Translations under genes and position numbers: made by a program
Part shown: in pieces, positions 1 to 6,771 of the stretch
Position numbering within the stretch: position 1 is the first letter of the stretch
How the letters are laid out: each line of letters opens with the position of its first letter
Assembly: GCA_913061335.1 (NCBI GenBank)
Contig: CAJXTP010000120.1
Location: 1 to 8,738 of the forward strand
Source of the DNA: an uncultured Loktanella sp.
GTDB lineage: Bacteria > Pseudomonadota > Alphaproteobacteria > Rhodobacterales > Rhodobacteraceae
Length of the DNA: 8,738 nucleotides
Reading direction: 5' to 3'
The notes under the pieces: generated by a model
What the model saw: the letters and a program-made list of their open reading frames with translations, nothing else
The model's database searches: none
What the model was told of the DNA's origin: nothing

Positions 1-41
1 TAGAGAGGTCTCGTGGGCTCGGAGATGTGTATAAGAGACAG
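1..41 (+). other. Nextera sequencing adapter left on the contig end
   Basis: Bases 8-41 match the Illumina Nextera read-2 adapter exactly as I recall it: GTCTCGTGGGCTCGG followed by the 19-bp Tn5 mosaic end AGATGTGTATAAGAGACAG at 23-41. Bases 1-7 (TAGAGAG) equal the last seven bases of the i7 index I remember as N707 (GTAGAGAG), which sits directly before this adapter in the library molecule. Genomic sequence begins at base 42, inside proA. Translation across the junction gives the peptide MGSEMCIRDR, a familiar artefact in protein databases, so the long plus-strand reading frame that starts at 13 is not a gene. This is untrimmed library sequence, not a transposon of the organism. Confidence 0.97.
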
Positions 42-1287
42 GCACCGTTCCGTCGCCAACGACAAGATACTTAAAACTTGTCAATTGGGCAGCGCCAACA
101 GGACCGCGAGCGTGCAACTTGCCCGTCGCAATCCCAATTTCCGCACCCATGCCAAATTCGCCACCATCGGCAAATTGGGTCGAAGCGTTGCGCATCAGAA
201 TTGCGCTATCCAGCTGGTGGAAAAACTTATCCGCGACAACGTCGTCTTCGGTCAGAATTGCGTCCGTATGGTTGCTACCAAAGGTGCGAATATGGTCAAT
301 CGCATCGTCAACGCCGTCAACGATTTTTGCCGCGATAATCATATCAAGAAACTCATGCCCAAAGTCATCGGCACTGGCAGCAACTGTTCCGGCTGTTTTG
401 GACACGGATGCATCGCCGCGCACCTCGACACCGGCAGCAATCAAATCGCGGATAAGCACGTCGCCGTGCGCATCGTAAAAGGCACGGTCAACTAACAGGC
501 ATTCCGCAGATCCGCAAATTCCTGTTCGGCGGGTCTTGGCGTTCAAAATCACGCGACGCGCTTTCTCCAAGTCAGCTGCGCCATCGACATAGACATGACA
601 GATCCCTTCCAAATGGGCGAACACTGGCACACGGGCCTCTTTTTGGACCAAACCAACAAGCCCCTTGCCGCCGCGCGGGACAATCACATCAATGTGATCA
701 ATGGCTTGCAGCATCGCCGTCACTGCGGTGCGGTCGCGGGTCGGAATAAGTTGGATGGCGTGTTTCGGTAGACCAGCCGTCTCAAGCCCCATTTCAAGAC
801 AAGCATGAATAGCGGTGCTGGAGTGAAAACTCTCTGACCCGCCCCGCAAAATAACGGCATTGCCGGATTTTATGCAAAGCGCGCCAGCGTCAGCAGTCAC
901 GTTCGGGCGGCTTTCGTAGATGACACCAATCACACCAATCGGCGTGCGCACGCGGCTAATGTGCAGCCCTGTAGGTTGGGTCCAGCTTTCCGTAATTTCT
1001 CCGACCGGATCTGATTGCGCCGCCACAGCGCGCAATCCATCAACCATGCCCCGTATCCGTGCCTCGTCTAGCATCAAACGGTCCATCATCGCCGGCGACA
1101 AACCTTTATCGGCACCAAATGCCAAGTCTTTGACGTTGGCGGCCAAAATATCAGCGCGTTGTGCCCACACCGCGTCAGCCGCACACTGCAAAGCGGTCTC
1201 TTTCGCGGCAGCTGGTGCTGTCGCAAGCACACGAGCGGCAGCACGTGCATTTGTGCCAATGGTCTGCATTAAGTCAGCTATATCCAT
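42..1287 (-). CDS. proA: Gamma-glutamyl phosphate reductase (glutamate-5-semialdehyde dehydrogenase), 3' end missing
   Basis: This enzyme performs the second step of proline synthesis in the cytoplasm: NADPH-dependent reduction of glutamyl 5-phosphate, made by ProB, to glutamate 5-semialdehyde. My reading of the minus strand from ATG at 1287 gives 415 complete codons without a stop, down to the adapter junction. Family stretches are clear: SRPNVTADAGALCIKSGNA, VILRGGSES, IVPRGGKGLV, and RRTGICGSAECLLV with the expected catalytic cysteine at about residue 258 (codon 516-514). The visible end, FKYLVVGDGTV, matches the usual ProA C-terminus, so with a normal length near 417-421 only a few residues and the stop are lost. 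The start lies 8 bases after the proB stop and has GAGGG about 5 bases upstream, which fits co-translation with proB. The truncation is a contig-end effect and not a mutation. Confidence 0.96.
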
Positions 1288-1295
1288 GATATCCC

Positions 1296-2402
1296 TCATA
1301 AAACCATATCATCGCGGTGCATCAATGCAGCCCGCCCTTTGTATCCAAGCACCCGCTCAATCTGATCCGACTGGTGCCCTAAAATCTGTGACGTCTCGAT
1401 GCTTGTGTACCGAATAAGGCCAGTTGCAATCGTTTCACCTGCTTGCGTGCAAATCTGAACTGGATCACCACGACCAAAATCACCGCGAACACCTGTCACA
1501 CCCGCTGGCAACAGGCTTTTACCCGCCAAAAGTGCGCGATGGGCACCGTCATCCACAACGACTGCGCCACGCGGTTTCATTGTAGCTATCCAGCGCTTGC
1601 GCGCCGTCTGTGGATCTGTTTGGGGTGTAAACCACGTAGATTTAGCGCTATTACTTAGCATTTTTAACGGGTTATGAGGTGTTCCTAATGTAATCGCCAT
1701 GGCGCAACCCGCTTCTGTGGCAATCTTGGCCGCCATCACCTTTGTTTTCATGCCACCTTTGGACATAACAGAGGCAGTTTCTCCAGCCATATCGTCGATA
1801 TCTTTTGTAATACTTGCAACAGTATCAATATGTTGCGCATCACTGTCCAGGTTTGGGTTCGCCGTATAAAGTCCGTCAACATCAGACAATAGGACCAACT
1901 GATCGGCCTCAATTGTCACTGCAACTTGGGCGGCCAATCTGTCGTTATCACCAAATCGAATTTCGTCAGTTGCGACTGTATCATTTTCGTTCACGATAGG
2001 CGTAACGCCAAACGACAACAGCGTTTGCATCGTGGCGCGGCTGTTCAAATACCGACGGCGATCAGCGGAATCCTCTAACGTCACAAGAATCTGTGCGGTC
2101 GTTATGCCATGCGGTGCAAGCACCTCTTCATAGGCGCGAGCCAGTTGGATTTGCCCAACAGCGGCGGCGGCTTGGGATTGTTCCAGTGGCAATGTCGTCG
2201 CAGGCAAACCTAAAACAACTCGCCCCAACGCGATGGACCCAGATGAAACCAAAATCACGTCGGTGCCACGACCGCGAATTTCGGCCACATCTTCGGCCAA
2301 TGACGCAAGCCAATCACGGCGCAACGTACCAGTTTGGGCATCAACCAAAAGGGACGATCCAATTTTAATGACCAGTCGTTTCGCGTCTTTTAAGGCTGCC
2401 AA
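1296..2402 (-). CDS. proB: Glutamate 5-kinase with C-terminal PUA domain
   Basis: This is the first and normally feedback-controlled step of proline synthesis: ATP-dependent phosphorylation of glutamate to glutamyl 5-phosphate, which is handed to ProA. The 368 residues have the full bacterial layout. An amino-acid kinase domain runs from about 8 to 260, with IKIGSSLL (12-19), VSSGSIALG (52-60), PIVNENDT (135-142), FGDNDRLAAQVA (150-161), LLSDVDGLYTANP (171-183) and GGMKTKVMAAKIA (216-228). A PUA domain covers about 275-355. The start codon is TTG at 2402, chosen because it places the kinase motif correctly and follows a perfect AGGAGG by 7 bases. The first 13 bases overlap the end of obgE, so translation is probably coupled. 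Length and motifs are normal, with no sign of decay. Confidence 0.97.
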   Translation of the reverse strand: MAALKDAKRLVIKIGSSLLVDAQTGTLRRDWLASLAEDVAEIRGRGTDVILVSSGSIALGRVVLGLPATTLPLEQSQAAAAVGQIQLARAYEEVLAPHGITTAQILVTLEDSADRRRYLNSRATMQTLLSFGVTPIVNENDTVATDEIRFGDNDRLAAQVAVTIEADQLVLLSDVDGLYTANPNLDSDAQHIDTVASITKDIDDMAGETASVMSKGGMKTKVMAAKIATEAGCAMAITLGTPHNPLKMLSNSAKSTWFTPQTDPQTARKRWIATMKPRGAVVVDDGAHRALLAGKSLLPAGVTGVRGDFGRGDPVQICTQAGETIATGLIRYTSIETSQILGHQSDQIERVLGYKGRAALMHRDDMVL

Positions 2403-3442
2403 GGGGCTTCCTCCTGATCCAGTTCCGCCTCCTCCGCTACGCGGTGGCGTAAGCGGTTGTCGTCAATCTCAGCGCGCAGCGCGCGCAACACGTCAGGCAC
2501 ACCCTCGCGGCTGACGCCGGACATCAGCATGACGGGAGTGCCAGTAACAGCCTCTAGCTCTTCTTTGATGAAGGCGCGTTCTTCATCATCTAGTGCGTCA
2601 ATTTTGTTCAAAACAGTAACGCGTGGCTTGTCGGCCAGATCGCCACCGTATGCCTCAAGCTCGTGAATGATCGTCTTGTAGTCCTCGACTGGATCGCCGG
2701 AGGCACCATCAACTAGATGCAGTAAAACCGCACAACGCTCGACGTGCGCAAGGAACAAATCACCCAAGCCGCGGCCTTCGCTCGCGCCAGCAATCAGGCC
2801 CGGAATGTCAGCCACAACAAATTCAACGTTATCAATACCAACAACACCCAAGTTTGGTACAAGGGTCGTGAACGGATAATCGGCAACCTTTGGACGGGCG
2901 TTGGACGTAGCCGCAAGGAACGTGGATTTACCCGCATTGGGCATGCCCAACAGACCAACGTCGGCAATCAGTTTGAGCCGCAGCCAAATTGTGCGCTCAA
3001 CCGCTTCTTGACCTGGATTGGCGCGACGTGGAGCTTGGTTTGTCGCGGATTTGAAATGTAGGTTGCCCCAACCGCCATTGCCGCCCTTGGCAATGATAAC
3101 GCGCTGGCCGATCTCAGTCATGTCAGCAATGACCGTCTCTTGGTCTTCGTCTAGAATTTCGGTGCCCACAGGCACAAGCAACACCTTGTCGATGCCGTCG
3201 CGACCCGTGCACTGGCTGCCCATGCCGTGCTGGCCATTTTGCGCAAAGAAATGCTGTTGATAGCGAAAATCAATCAGAGTGTTCAGGCCGTCGACGACCT
3301 CAACAGCCACACAGCCGCCAGCGCCGCCATCGCCGCCATCTGGGCCGCCATATTCGATGAACTTTTCCCGCCGGAACGAAATACAGCCCGCACCGCCCGC
3401 GCCAGAGCGGATATATACCTTCGCAAAATCAAGAAACTTCAT
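2390..3442 (-). CDS. obgE: Obg/CgtA family GTPase, 50S subunit assembly
   Basis: Essential GTP-binding protein that associates with the pre-50S ribosome and links ribosome maturation to growth and stress state. The 350 residues show the glycine-rich Obg fold at about 1-158 (for example GGPDGGDGGAGG at 32-43 and KGGNGGWGN at 119-127), then the G domain: P-loop GMPNAGKST (166-174), switch region YPFTTLVPNLG (189-199), DIPGL (212-216), NKID (279-282) and SGV (308-310). There is no OCT domain; the protein ends in a short acidic tail, the usual form in proteobacteria. The start at 3442 is the canonical MKFLDFAKVYIRSG opening, with GAAAGG 8 bases upstream. It lies 39 bases after the acetyltransferase gene that ends at 3482 and overlaps proB by 13 bases, so it appears to sit mid-operon. 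Confidence 0.97.
   Translation of the reverse strand: MKFLDFAKVYIRSGAGGAGCISFRREKFIEYGGPDGGDGGAGGCVAVEVVDGLNTLIDFRYQQHFFAQNGQHGMGSQCTGRDGIDKVLLVPVGTEILDEDQETVIADMTEIGQRVIIAKGGNGGWGNLHFKSATNQAPRRANPGQEAVERTIWLRLKLIADVGLLGMPNAGKSTFLAATSNARPKVADYPFTTLVPNLGVVGIDNVEFVVADIPGLIAGASEGRGLGDLFLAHVERCAVLLHLVDGASGDPVEDYKTIIHELEAYGGDLADKPRVTVLNKIDALDDEERAFIKEELEAVTGTPVMLMSGVSREGVPDVLRALRAEIDDNRLRHRVAEEAELDQEEAPWQP
2410..2415 (-). promoter_or_regulatory. Strong Shine-Dalgarno sequence deciding the TTG start of proB
   Basis: The minus strand reads AGGAGG here, then a 7-base spacer (2409-2403), then TTG at 2402-2400. The motif lies within the last codons of obgE. No ATG or GTG in a sensible position competes for the proB start. 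The strong ribosome site may compensate for the weak start codon and couple ProB synthesis to translation of obgE; that role is inferred. Confidence 0.8.
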
Positions 3443-3481
3443 CGGTGTGGCCTTTCGGGGCTGTCTTGCGCAGGGGGTAGT

Positions 3482-3982
3482 CTATTGCGCGGCGGTTCTC
3501 AAGCCATGCCAAGCATCACGAGTCAGGGTTAAGTGATGTGACAATGTCGGCAGCCGGCGCGCCTTGGCATGCTCATACCGCGTCGACCAATGGACAAAGC
3601 CCAATTTTTCCAAAACCTGTTGTGATGCGGGATTATCATGCCAAACGTTTGCGTCCAAACGGGTGGCGTCGGTTATAAAATAAGCATCAATCGCATCAGC
3701 CGCCGCTTGGGTCATAATGCCTTGTCCACACACGTCGGGGTCAAGCATATAGCCGATCTGGCCGCCTGTTACTGCAACGGATCCGCACAATTCCCCATCT
3801 CGGCAAACAGCCCAAACAAAGCCGTCACTGCGCGCATACGGAACACAGCGCCCAAAGGTAAATGCACGGCTTGCGGGCCAAGGCCAGCCGCCCAATTGGC
3901 GCACAACTGACCAATGCGATACGATCTTGTGCAAGGCAACGGCATCGGCAGGTGACAAGGGGCGGTAGGTCAGATTATGCAT
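3482..3982 (-). CDS. GNAT-family N-acetyltransferase (RimJ/RimL-like), single domain
   Basis: Predicted acetyl-CoA-dependent N-acetyltransferase of 166 residues; the substrate is unknown. The N-terminal LTYRPLSPADAVAL (4-17) is the typical first strand and helix. The acetyl-CoA pyrophosphate-binding motif A is DPDVCGQGIMTQAAADAI (81-98). The late motif NPASQQVLEKLGF (117-129) is characteristic of RimJ/RimL-type enzymes. I chose ATG at 3982, not an in-frame ATG at 4051, because the upstream gene runs to 3975 and the protein then begins exactly at the domain; the two genes overlap by 8 bases. Motif A and the tail RRLPTLSHHLTLTRDAW resemble the first domain of the upstream fusion protein (MTQAAEAAI, KKVPLQHMALSATAW), so the two probably share a duplication origin. 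By position it may act on ribosomal proteins, but nothing in the sequence proves it. Confidence 0.88.
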   Translation of the reverse strand: MHNLTYRPLSPADAVALHKIVSHWSVVRQLGGWPWPASRAFTFGRCVPYARSDGFVWAVCRDGELCGSVAVTGGQIGYMLDPDVCGQGIMTQAAADAIDAYFITDATRLDANVWHDNPASQQVLEKLGFVHWSTRYEHAKARRLPTLSHHLTLTRDAWHGLRTAAQ

Positions 3983-4991
3983 CACGGTCCCGGCCCATAA
4001 TCCGTTCAGGTGCCATGTCAGCACGGGCCGCCGAAGCGCCCATAGTATCAAACATCGTTGTAAAGCCTAGCTTTTCTAGCAGGCGGCCAGAGGCTGGGTT
4101 TTCAATGAAATAGCCGGCCTCGATCCGGTTAAGACCAAATCGGTTGTAGCATTCCACGATAAAGGCATCAGCCATTTCGGTTGCAATCCCCTGCCCCCAA
4201 TGACGCGGATCAAGAAAATACATCAACGATGGCGCCCCGTTCGACTGCACTGGCCCCAGACCAATCATGCCAATCAGATCGCCGTCATGATGATACACTC
4301 CAACACGAAACCCCGGTTTTCCAGCATAGAGCGCTTTGCTAACCCAAGTTTGGGCCTTTTCTTGCGGCCAAGGCAAAGTCACGGACATCAACATGCGCGC
4401 GACTTTTGGATTGCTCCCGATCTGTGAAAGCCGCGCAATATCTGTTGGCACAAAGGCCCGCATCACGGTCCGTTTGGTTTTCAGATAAAACCGCTTCGCC
4501 CGCCACGCAGTCGCTGACAACGCCATGTGTTGCAAAGGTACCTTTTTGCCTGTCGATGCTTGCAGAACACGGTCCAAATCGGTGTCGGTAAAACCCATCT
4601 TAAGCAGGACGGCGCGCGATCCAACATTATCAGGAAAATGCCCCGAATGCAGATCAGTATCCGATTGCGAGAAATACCATGCAATCGCGGCCTCTGCGGC
4701 TTGGGTCATATACCCCCGCCCGTGCAGGTCACCACGCAGCCAATAGCCCAAATCAGGTTTCACCCCGATAACGCCGATCAGGCCGGTGCCATCGTCAATC
4801 GCCCAAACGGTATCTTTTGGCGCGATCTGTGTGATGAAATACTCTGCGTCATCAATGGTATAGGGATACGGAACAGCCGACAGCCACTGGGATACATCCC
4901 AATTAGCAATGGCCAGCGTGATCGCAGATGCATCCGTCAATCCCAGTGGCCGCAGCGTCAGGTCTGACGTCCGCAGCACCGGAACCGTCAT
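3975..4991 (-). CDS. Tandem double-domain GNAT acetyltransferase
   Basis: A 338-residue protein made of two GNAT domains joined almost without a linker. Domain 1 (about 1-165) opens with SDLTLRPLGLTDASAI (9-24), has motif A DLHGRGYMTQAAEAAIAWYF (88-107) and the late stretch DNVGSRAVLLKMGF (121-134). Domain 2 (about 168-338) opens KTKRTVMRAFVPTDIARL (171-188), has motif A DPRHWGQGIATEMADAFI (261-278) and ENPASGRLLEKLGF (297-310). Both acetyl-CoA sites look intact, so both halves could be active. ATG at 4991 overlaps the upstream stop in an ATGA, a classic coupled start; in-frame starts further upstream (up to 5225) would add a basic, Cys-rich segment with no domain character that lies wholly over the neighbouring gene. 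Domain 1 resembles the downstream acetyltransferase more than domain 2 does, which suggests duplication followed by fusion. Substrate unknown. Confidence 0.88.
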   Translation of the reverse strand: MTVPVLRTSDLTLRPLGLTDASAITLAIANWDVSQWLSAVPYPYTIDDAEYFITQIAPKDTVWAIDDGTGLIGVIGVKPDLGYWLRGDLHGRGYMTQAAEAAIAWYFSQSDTDLHSGHFPDNVGSRAVLLKMGFTDTDLDRVLQASTGKKVPLQHMALSATAWRAKRFYLKTKRTVMRAFVPTDIARLSQIGSNPKVARMLMSVTLPWPQEKAQTWVSKALYAGKPGFRVGVYHHDGDLIGMIGLGPVQSNGAPSLMYFLDPRHWGQGIATEMADAFIVECYNRFGLNRIEAGYFIENPASGRLLEKLGFTTMFDTMGASAARADMAPERIMGRDRDA

Positions 4992-5530
4992 AGCCCTGTC
5001 TTGAGCGTATATGTCCATGTGGGCACTGTTGCGCCGCGGGCCACGGAAAATGCTTCTGCGTCGCCAAGATAGTCGAACCCGCAGTTTGTCAGCACGCGGG
5101 CCGACCCCGGATTGTCTTGGAACATCTCTGCAAAGAACCTCTTGGCAGCGTGAGGATTGGCCGCAATCATGGTGCGCACAGCCTCCGACGCAAAGCCAGT
5201 GTTCCAGAACGCAGGTGCAACCCAAAAAAATACTTCAGATTGGTCGCGGTCCATGCGGTTCAAGCTGATGACGCCAATCGCCTCGGCATGACCGTCAGCA
5301 GAGCCATCCATGACCCATACGTCTTCTACGCGATCGGCGGAATTTGCGCGCGTAATCATCGCTTCAACAGCGCCGGGTGGCATCGGGTGCGGCATGGCAC
5401 GGCTGCCACGGGCCACACGGACGTCGGATGCATACATCTCAATCAGACCAGAATCAGATTTTCGGATCGGCCGCATCACAAAGCGGTCCGCCGGAATGGT
5501 GAGTTGGGTATTCAATGTTTCATGCATCAT
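4988..5530 (-). CDS. GNAT-family N-acetyltransferase (RimJ/RimL-like)
   Basis: First gene of the acetyltransferase cluster, 180 residues. It shows RFVMRPIRKSDSGLI (16-30), motif A APAFWNTGFASEAVRTMI (105-122) and DNPGSARVLTNCGF (139-152), followed by a closing FSVARGATVPTWTYTL typical of RimJ-like enzymes. Motif A carries Asn where many relatives have Gly (WNTG against WGxG), a variation I recall from active RimJ-type proteins. The start is ATG at 5530, 6 bases after AAGGAGGG (5537-5544); a second ATG follows at once (5527). An in-frame start at 5608 would begin inside the rpmA terminator hairpin and is unlikely. Its stop overlaps the next start by 4 bases. I see no clear promoter between the terminator and this gene, so transcription may depend partly on readthrough. 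The acetylated target is unknown. Confidence 0.88.
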   Translation of the reverse strand: MMHETLNTQLTIPADRFVMRPIRKSDSGLIEMYASDVRVARGSRAMPHPMPPGAVEAMITRANSADRVEDVWVMDGSADGHAEAIGVISLNRMDRDQSEVFFWVAPAFWNTGFASEAVRTMIAANPHAAKRFFAEMFQDNPGSARVLTNCGFDYLGDAEAFSVARGATVPTWTYTLKTGL

Positions 5531-5580
5531 GCTTTTCCCTCCTTGAGAAAGCGAAAGCCCAACAAAAAAAGCTGCAGGGC

Positions 5581-5616
5581 TAAAACGACAAAGGGGACCG
5601 GTTTGCACCGATCCCC
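5581..5616 (-). terminator. Intrinsic terminator after rpmA
   Basis: On the minus strand GGGGATCGGT (5616-5607) pairs with ACCGGTCCCC (5602-5593) across a GCAA tetraloop. The 10-bp stem has one G-U pair and is followed by TTTGTCGTTTTA. It begins 27 bases after the rpmA stop. The interrupted T-tract suggests incomplete termination, which would allow some readthrough into the acetyltransferase-obgE-proBA genes. Confidence 0.75.
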
Positions 5617-5643
5617 TAAATAATGTGTTACTTTAGGTTCGGT

Positions 5644-5913
5644 TTATTCAGCGGCCTCCGCCACTGGAAGAACCGAAATAAAGGTGCGGCCTTTCAGGCC
5701 TTTGTGGAACTGGACGTTGCCAACAACAGTTGCAAAAATCGTGTGATCCTTGCCCATGCCGACGTTCATGCCTGGCCACATCTTCGTGCCACGTTGGCGC
5801 ATGATGATGTTACCTGGGATGACAGCTTCGCCACCGAATTTTTTCACGCCAAGACGGCGTCCAGCTGAGTCGCGACCGTTACGGGATGAACCGCCTGCTT
5901 TTTTATGTGCCAT
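5644..5913 (-). CDS. rpmA: 50S ribosomal protein L27
   Basis: Small basic ribosomal protein of the 50S subunit whose N-terminal tail reaches towards the peptidyl transferase centre. The 89-residue product begins MAHKKAGGSSRNGRDS and contains RLGVKKFGGEAVIPGNIIMR and RQRGTKMWPGMNVGMG, which are unmistakable L27 stretches; length is normal. The N-terminus starts directly with AHKKAGG and lacks the cleaved leader found in many Bacillota. AAGGAGAG lies just upstream of ATG 5913, and only 11 bases separate it from rplU, so the two ribosomal protein genes are co-transcribed. An intrinsic terminator follows the stop. Confidence 0.98.
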   Translation of the reverse strand: MAHKKAGGSSRNGRDSAGRRLGVKKFGGEAVIPGNIIMRQRGTKMWPGMNVGMGKDHTIFATVVGNVQFHKGLKGRTFISVLPVAEAAE

Positions 5914-5924
5914 GGTGTCTCTCC

Positions 5925-6614
5925 TTAACCTTTAGCGAATTCAGCAGCCTGAACCAACCAGTCGTCACGGTCGATGCGGCCTTTGAAAGACAGTTTCTCG
6001 TCCATGTCGGCCACATCTTCTGGCGTCCATGCTGCGATTTGCGCGAATGATGTAACATCCAGCGCGTGAAGCTTTTTCACGATAACCGGGCCAACACCGC
6101 TGATGCGTGTCAGATCGTCGCCATCAGTAGAAGCAGCGGCTTTCGCCTTTGGCGCGGCTGCCTTAGGTGCTGCTGCTTTCTTCTCAGCTTTTGGCTGGGA
6201 AGCACGTGCAGCTGCGGCTGCGGCTTTCAACGACGTTGGTGCGCCAAGTGCGACTGCGTAAGAAACGCCAGCGCCGCCCATTGCAGCTTTAACACCGGAC
6301 TTGTCAGCGCCTGTTTCCAGGATGTCGCCGATACGGACCAATGTCAGTTGCTGACGGTGGCCCTTTTTACGCGCGGAAGAGTGCTTCCGGCGACGCTTAA
6401 CGAAGTTGATGGTCTTTTCGCCTTTGATCTGGTCGATCACTTCGGCTTGCACGCCAGCATCTACCACGAATGGTGCGCCAACAGTGTTATTCACCATCAA
6501 TACTTCATTGAATTGGATAGTTTCGCCGGCAGAAGCGTCCAGCTTTTCAACACGCAATACGTCGCCTGAGGCAACTTTGTACTGCTTGCCGCCGGTTTTG
6601 AGAACCGCAAACAT
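5925..6614 (-). CDS. rplU: 50S ribosomal protein L21 with C-terminal extension (Ala/Lys linker plus helix-hairpin-helix-like domain)
   Basis: Residues 1 to about 103 are a normal L21, a 23S rRNA-binding protein of the large subunit: MFAVLKTGGKQYKV at the start, IKGEKTINFVKRRRKHSS (63-80) and KKGHRQQLTLVRIGDI (83-98). L21 usually ends here, but this protein has 229 residues. A low-complexity Ala/Lys/Pro linker covers about 125-162, followed by a compact domain at 166-229 with DDLTRISGVGPVIVKKLHAL, an ISGVGP-type helix-hairpin-helix core, and a conserved-looking end with FKGRIDRDDWLVQAAEF. A similar tail is known to me from L21 and from complex I subunits of Rhodobacterales, so the fusion looks lineage-specific and not an assembly error: the frame is uninterrupted with even codon use. 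The tail's role is unknown; nucleic-acid or protein binding is a guess. ATG 6614 has AAGGA upstream. Confidence 0.95.
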   Translation of the reverse strand: MFAVLKTGGKQYKVASGDVLRVEKLDASAGETIQFNEVLMVNNTVGAPFVVDAGVQAEVIDQIKGEKTINFVKRRRKHSSARKKGHRQQLTLVRIGDILETGADKSGVKAAMGGAGVSYAVALGAPTSLKAAAAAARASQPKAEKKAAAPKAAAPKAKAAASTDGDDLTRISGVGPVIVKKLHALDVTSFAQIAAWTPEDVADMDEKLSFKGRIDRDDWLVQAAEFAKG

Positions 6615-6736
6615 ATGTCTTTCCTTTAATGTCCCGCGTCATGGAGGCCCCTGTATTAACAGGCGTTTTGTACCTTTGGACGGCGCGCCCAATTGGGCGT
6701 TATTTTGCATAGCACCAAGCAAGTCACTTGCTCGGA
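6615..6736 (-). promoter_or_regulatory. Hairpin-rich 5' leader of the rplU-rpmA mRNA
   Basis: If transcription starts near 6736, the leader is about 120 nt and can form three local hairpins. AGCAAG/CTTGCT with a 3-base loop lies at 6718-6732, the perfect palindrome CGCCCAATTGGGCG at 6686-6699, and CCTGT/ACAGG with a TAAT loop at 6650-6663. The rplU ribosome site (AAGGA) lies at the end of the leader. Autogenous control by a ribosomal protein is common for such operons, but I do not recognise a described leader motif here. Confidence 0.45.
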
Positions 6737-6742
6737 TGGCGG

Positions 6743-6771
6743 CTTATCCGTCCATATTGGGTTCAAGTCAA
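6743..6771 (-). promoter_or_regulatory. Sigma70-like promoter of rplU-rpmA
   Basis: The minus strand shows TTGACT (6771-6766), a spacer of exactly 17 bases, and GATAAG (6748-6743). The -35 box matches five of six consensus positions and the -10 box four of six. It is the best promoter in the divergent intergenic region and is oriented towards rplU. Transcription would begin about 120 bases upstream of the rplU start. Confidence 0.65.

Noticed and set aside
13..495. Plus-strand reading frame of 160 codons beginning at the contig end
   Set aside because: It starts inside the Nextera adapter (MGSEMCIRDR artefact) and continues antisense to proA.
920..1417. Plus-strand reading frame of 165 codons
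   Set aside because: It lies antisense to the start of proA and the end of proB and has no domain character.
3975..5225. A 78-residue N-terminal extension of the double GNAT protein
   Set aside because: The extra segment lies entirely over the upstream acetyltransferase gene and looks like its out-of-frame shadow; the ATGA overlap start at 4991 is far better.
5556..5581. A weak hairpin AGCCC/GGGCT around an A/T run upstream of the first acetyltransferase
   Set aside because: Five base pairs with a 16-base loop is expected by chance; not listed as a regulatory element.
6066..6569. Long plus-strand frame of 167 codons opposite rplU
   Set aside because: It is a shadow of the L21 gene: its Cys/Phe-rich composition is what the antisense of the Ala/Lys linker would give.
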